Origin: Candidatus Altimarinota bacterium
Lineage (GTDB): Bacteria; Patescibacteriota; Gracilibacteria; UM-FILTER-43-11
Length of the DNA: 64,000 bases
Reading direction: 5' to 3'
Assembly (NCBI GenBank): GCA_028281045.1
Contig: JANQKP010000003.1
Location: 124,001 to 188,000, forward strand
The notes below the pieces were generated by a model that saw only the letters and a program-made list of their open reading frames with translations, made no database searches and was not told where the DNA came from. Each line of letters begins with the position of its first letter. Positions within the stretch are counted from its first letter, which is position 1. The position numbers and the translations under genes were made by a program. Below are positions 60,512-64,000 of this stretch, piece after piece.

Positions 60512-62815
60512 ATGAATCACGTCATTATTGTCGAATCACCCGCCAAAGCCAGAACCCTAAAAAAGTTTTTAGGTGCTAAATATAATGTACAAGCCTCTAT
60601 GGGGCATGTACGCGATTTACCTAAAAAAGATATCGCGATTGATGTAGAGAATAACTTTGAGCCGACTTACGAAATTAGCCCAGACAAGAAAAAAATCGTA
60701 AAAGAGCTTAAGGACCTGATCAAGAAACAACAGAAACACGGAGAAACGACCGTATGGCTTGCATCCGATGAAGATCGCGAAGGAGAATCTATTGCTTGGC
60801 ATCTTGTTTCTGCCCTAGACCTTGATAAAAAGCATACGAAGCGTATTGCTTTTCATGAAATCACTAAGCCAGCGATTTTAAAAGCCCTTGAAGAGCCACG
60901 TGAAATTGATATTAATCTAGTGCACGCGCAGCAAGCGCGTCGCGTACTAGATCGCCTAGTGGGTTACAAGCTTAGCCCAGTGCTTTGGAAAAAAGTAAAA
61001 GCAGGTCTAAGTGCTGGTCGCGTACAATCGGTTTCGGTTCGCCTTATTGTAGAGCGCGAACGCGAAATTGAAGCGTTTAAACCAGTAGAATACTGGAATA
61101 TTGATGCAGATCTTAAAGCGGAAGACGGTGAATTCGAAGCAGCGCTAACTAAGATCAAAGGAAAGAAAGCAGTTGTTAGCAACAAAAAAGAAGCAGACAA
61201 AATTCTGGCTGATCTTAAAAAAGATGAATTCAAAGTGGGAGACATTACGAAGAAAGAAACTTCTTCTAAGCCACCAGCACCATTCATCACTTCTACGCTT
61301 CAACAAGAAGCGTCTCGTAAACTTGGATTCTCTGTGAAGCAAACCATGATGATTGCTCAGCAACTCTATGAAGGGATTGATATCGGGAAAGAGCATACAG
61401 GTCTTATTACCTATATGCGTACCGATGCCTTCAATCTTTCTGGAGAGTTTCTGAAAGATGTACCTAAAGTGATTAAGGCCGAGTACGGAGACAAATACGT
61501 GATGGATAAACCACGTATTTTCACGAAGAAAGCAAAAGGAGCACAAGAAGCGCATGAGGCGATTCGTCCTACGCACCCAGAACGTACTCCAAAGTCTCTA
61601 AAAGACGCCCTAGATGCAAAACAATACAAGCTATATAAACTGATTTGGGAGCGTACCATTGCTGGGCAAATGCCAGAAGCAAAATACGATACCACTAATG
61701 CTGCTATTGAATGTGGAGATTACACCCTTACTGCTAAAGGTAAGATTCTTAAAGAAGCCGGTTACACCAAGGTGTACACCGAAGGGGTAGATCATCCAGA
61801 TGAGGAGCACGAAGTGCACAAAGGAGATCAACTGCTTCCGGATCTTAAAGAAGGTGAAGTATGTGATCTTGTGAAGATTCGTCCTGAGCAAAAGTTCACC
61901 ATGCCACCTCCACGTTACACGGAGGCGAGCCTGGTTAAAAAACTAGAATCTGAAGGAATTGGACGTCCGTCTACTTATGCTCCAACCATTTCTACGATCA
62001 TCAACCGTGGTTACGTAGAAAAAGAAGAAAAGAAACTTCAGCCAACAGATCTTGGACTTATCGTAAACGATTTCCTAGTAGAGCACTTCCCCGATGTTGT
62101 GGATTATCAATTCACGGCTCACGTAGAAGAAAAGCTAGATAAAATTGCCGATGGAGACCTTGAATGGCAACCGGTAATTGAAGACTTTTACAAACCTTTT
62201 GAAAAAGTAGTAGTTGATGCTGAAAAGAATGCAGAAAAAGCTACTGGAGAACGTGAACTTGGAAAAGATCCTAAAACTGGACAACGTATTATTGCCCGCC
62301 TGGGTCGCTACGGACCTATGGTACAAATGGGTGACTTCGATGAAAACGATGAAACCGTGAAACCTCGCTTCGCCAAGATTCAACAAGGGCAACATATTAA
62401 TACGATTACGCTTGAAGAAGCCCTTGAGCTCTTCACCCTTCCAAGAACACTTGGAGAATTTGAAGATAAAGAAGTAGAAGCTAATGTGGGACGTTTTGGG
62501 CCTTATGTGAAACATGACAACAAGTTTGTTTCGATTAAAAAAGACTCTGGTCTAGACCCACACACCATTAAACTTGAAGAAGCGATTGAGCTGATTGAAG
62601 CGAAGCGCAAAGAAGACAAGAATAAGGTAATTGCTACCTACGAATACGGAAAAATTCAGGTGCTTAACGGACCTTACGGACCTTACATTAAAGCGGACAA
62701 GAAAAACTACAAGATTCCAAAAGACAAAGATGCTCACACCCTTCAGCTGGATGAGATTAAGGACATTATTGCTAATGCTCCAGAACCTCGTAAGTACTAC
62801 AGAAAGAAGAAATAA
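60512..62815 (+). CDS. topA: DNA topoisomerase I
   Basis: 767 residues. Relaxes negative supercoils by single-strand passage. Toprim motifs VESPAKARTLKKFL and ASDEDREGESIAWHL (~85-100), active-site tyrosine in LITYMRTDAFNLS (~300). The C-terminus has repeats of the topoisomerase C-terminal type (ARLGRYGPMVQMGD, ANVGRFGPYVKHD, LNGPYGPYIKADKK) and no CxxC zinc fingers, unlike E. coli TopA. Single gene, convergent with the ATPase gene. Confidence 0.97.
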   Translation: MNHVIIVESPAKARTLKKFLGAKYNVQASMGHVRDLPKKDIAIDVENNFEPTYEISPDKKKIVKELKDLIKKQQKHGETTVWLASDEDREGESIAWHLVSALDLDKKHTKRIAFHEITKPAILKALEEPREIDINLVHAQQARRVLDRLVGYKLSPVLWKKVKAGLSAGRVQSVSVRLIVEREREIEAFKPVEYWNIDADLKAEDGEFEAALTKIKGKKAVVSNKKEADKILADLKKDEFKVGDITKKETSSKPPAPFITSTLQQEASRKLGFSVKQTMMIAQQLYEGIDIGKEHTGLITYMRTDAFNLSGEFLKDVPKVIKAEYGDKYVMDKPRIFTKKAKGAQEAHEAIRPTHPERTPKSLKDALDAKQYKLYKLIWERTIAGQMPEAKYDTTNAAIECGDYTLTAKGKILKEAGYTKVYTEGVDHPDEEHEVHKGDQLLPDLKEGEVCDLVKIRPEQKFTMPPPRYTEASLVKKLESEGIGRPSTYAPTISTIINRGYVEKEEKKLQPTDLGLIVNDFLVEHFPDVVDYQFTAHVEEKLDKIADGDLEWQPVIEDFYKPFEKVVVDAEKNAEKATGERELGKDPKTGQRIIARLGRYGPMVQMGDFDENDETVKPRFAKIQQGQHINTITLEEALELFTLPRTLGEFEDKEVEANVGRFGPYVKHDNKFVSIKKDSGLDPHTIKLEEAIELIEAKRKEDKNKVIATYEYGKIQVLNGPYGPYIKADKKNYKIPKDKDAHTLQLDEIKDIIANAPEPRKYYRKKK

Positions 62816-62820
62816 GAGGG

Positions 62821-63489
62821 TTATAAAGAGCCACCTAGGTGCCAACCTCCTCCCACATGCCCTGCCGCCACTTTTTTGACTTGCTTGCGTGTCCACGCAG
62901 CTACTGCCCTAGAGCCACCACTCTGTAGATCTTCGGACCATACGCTAGGCGTATTTAAATTAAGCAATTCTCTTGAGCCATTACCTCTTTTTGCTCCATG
63001 TTCATTTATATACCTAGTATCCGCCCAGGGGTCTGATTTAGATAGCTCATGCAAACGATCGCTCAGCCCTAGTTTGGGCTGAACAACAGATAGAACTAGC
63101 CCCCTAGTTCCCATAAGCGCATTTACCTCAACTTTTCCTGCTCGGCAAAAGTCAGAGCCATGCTCTATGGCATTAAGTATAAGTTCACGAAAAAATTGCT
63201 GAAATACAGCATTAATATAGTCACTAGATTTAGACATTAGTCTGCGAGGCGAGCCTAAGAACCCATTTATACCACAGTTATCAATCGCCCTATTCAAATT
63301 AATATGAGCACGCTTGTGAGCTGGCTCAGTCTCCCACGGCTTTTCTGGGTTATGGGCAAACCAAACTGCTTGAAAATCTTTCCAAGCAACTGTCAGCGGG
63401 TCAGATTCGTCGATGCTCCACTCAAAATCAACTGGAAACCAGCCGATATTTCTTCTGCCCTCTTCAAATGTTAAGCCTGGATGAATCAT
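62821..63489 (-). CDS. GHKL-type ATPase, anti-sigma/RsbW-like
   Basis: 222 residues. Residues ~95-190 contain an N-box (FRELILNAIEHGSD) and a glycine-rich ATP-lid region (EHGAKRGNGSRELL), the signs of a HATPase_c_2 domain as in RsbW/SpoIIAB. No histidine-phosphotransfer region, so not a classical sensor kinase. The first ~90 residues are of unknown type. No partner sigma or anti-anti-sigma gene is adjacent. Stop falls five bases past the topA stop. Confidence 0.65.
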   Translation of the reverse strand: MIHPGLTFEEGRRNIGWFPVDFEWSIDESDPLTVAWKDFQAVWFAHNPEKPWETEPAHKRAHINLNRAIDNCGINGFLGSPRRLMSKSSDYINAVFQQFFRELILNAIEHGSDFCRAGKVEVNALMGTRGLVLSVVQPKLGLSDRLHELSKSDPWADTRYINEHGAKRGNGSRELLNLNTPSVWSEDLQSGGSRAVAAWTRKQVKKVAAGHVGGGWHLGGSL

Positions 63490-63507
63490 AAAATAAATTT
63501 AGTGCCT

Positions 63508-63536
63508 ATTTTAGTATATTTTTATTTATATGTCAA
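63508..63536 (-). promoter_or_regulatory. consensus promoter of the GHKL ATPase gene
   Basis: Minus strand: TTGACA, 17-base spacer, TAAAAT; leader ~12 bases. Confidence 0.75.
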
Positions 63537-63564
63537 TAATATGACCACTGGCTTAAAACCGCTT

Positions 63565-63592
63565 TTGGCTAGGGGTGAACTTATGCTAAGAT
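63565..63592 (+). promoter_or_regulatory. promoter of the terminal membrane-anchored protein gene
   Basis: TTGGCT, 16-base spacer, TAAGAT with an extended TGC; leader ~16 bases. Confidence 0.5.
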
Positions 63593-63614
63593 ACTTCAGC
63601 AATAAGCCATTTTA

Positions 63615-64000
63615 ATGAAGAAACTTGCTGTTTTAAAATCGATTCAAAAGCTTAAGAAAAAGCATAAAAAGATGGGCCGCGTGCAGCGCTTCTTGTTAGG
63701 CGTGGTTTCTCTTGGAGTTATTCTTATTCTCCTGTTCTTTTTATACACGCTTTACCTATTTGCTACCGCTAAAGATGTAGCGCAAGTGCTTCCTGCAGAA
63801 AAAACCACGGCTTATGTGGAAATCAATGAGTTAAATATCTCCCCAAAGCTTTCTCAGTCTAGTCTAACCCAAGCCGATTTCCTGCAAAGCTACCTAGAAA
63901 CTTTTTCTGGGCTTAATTTAGAAGAAGCTTTTGTGAAATGGGCTGGAACCCCTGTAGGAGTAGCGGTGATAGACACTGGAAATGCTCAGGAGCCTGTGCT
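63615..64000 (+). CDS. membrane-anchored protein, N-terminal part (runs off the window)
   Basis: 128 residues visible and still open at base 64000. A basic cytoplasmic start, one membrane helix (~28-52, FLLGVVSLGVILILLFFLYTLYLF), then an extracellular region beginning AKDVAQVLPAEKTTAYVEI. The pattern resembles the start of DUF3352-type proteins (helix, then LPA...T..Y.), which are of unknown function. Not in the ORF track because it lacks a stop. Confidence 0.7.
   Translation, partial: MKKLAVLKSIQKLKKKHKKMGRVQRFLLGVVSLGVILILLFFLYTLYLFATAKDVAQVLPAEKTTAYVEINELNISPKLSQSSLTQADFLQSYLETFSGLNLEEAFVKWAGTPVGVAVIDTGNAQEPV

Noticed and set aside
1-64000. UGA read as glycine (genetic code 25)
   Set aside because: All conserved genes are full-length without in-frame TGA, so recoding is not needed here.
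1-64000. CRISPR arrays, insertion sequences, prophage
   Set aside because: No regularly spaced repeats, transposase, integrase or phage structural gene was seen in the reading.

Overview
The window looks like a piece of a small, host- or partner-dependent bacterium of the Candidate Phyla Radiation (Patescibacteria), most like the Peregrinibacteria/Gracilibacteria side of that group. This is inferred from gene content and layout, not from a marker tree. Start codons almost never have a Shine-Dalgarno sequence. Promoters are TTGACA/TATAAT-like, with many extended -10 elements and very short leaders. Genes are often coupled by TAATG or TAATATG overlaps. Of the 47 native genes whose end is visible, 32 end in TAA, 15 in TAG and none in TGA. 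The only TGA stop belongs to a GC-rich lipoprotein gene at 48.1-48.8 kb, which also has a strong GGAGG ribosome site and looks foreign.

Layout. 0-4 kb: end of an Elp3-like gene, a membrane protein, a structured minus-strand RNA region (1.95-2.34 kb), guanylate kinase and a trimmed RelA/SpoT-like synthetase. 4-12 kb: a TrmB-type regulator co-transcribed with a 978-residue PLP-fold protein, an FMN glutamate-synthase-domain protein, an SOS operon (two tiny membrane peptides plus lexA behind two palindromic boxes) and a sodium-dependent NSS transporter. 12-29 kb: the most unusual region. Five paralogous ~550-residue cysteine-rich proteins lie in two operons. Each operon is paired with its own TrmB-type regulator and with two 18-bp palindromic operators (TGTCG-N8-CGACA type at one locus, TGTTG-N8-CAACA type at the other). 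A methyltransferase, a VirB4/VirD4-like ATPase and two orphan proteins lie among them.

29-43 kb: a degenerate metallo-beta-lactamase-fold gene, then a ~13 kb minus-strand surface operon: a YidC-like membrane protein with a secreted Ig-like tail, two ~1300-residue Ig-repeat proteins ending in dockerin modules, and two paralogous cohesin-like proteins (one lipoprotein, one anchored). Together these suggest a cohesin-dockerin cell-surface assembly. 43-47.4 kb: a divergent plus-strand cluster of a TrbL/VirB6-like protein and three VirB2-like pilin proteins, suggesting a type IV secretion or uptake apparatus.

47-64 kb: the foreign lipoprotein, UvrB with a DUF3137-like protein, an SLH-domain serine protease, envelope glycan genes, a SecD carrying inserted parvulin domain(s), RNase HI, thioredoxin, HU, topoisomerase I, a GHKL ATPase and the start of a membrane-anchored protein. 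No CRISPR array, insertion sequence, rRNA or confident tRNA was seen.
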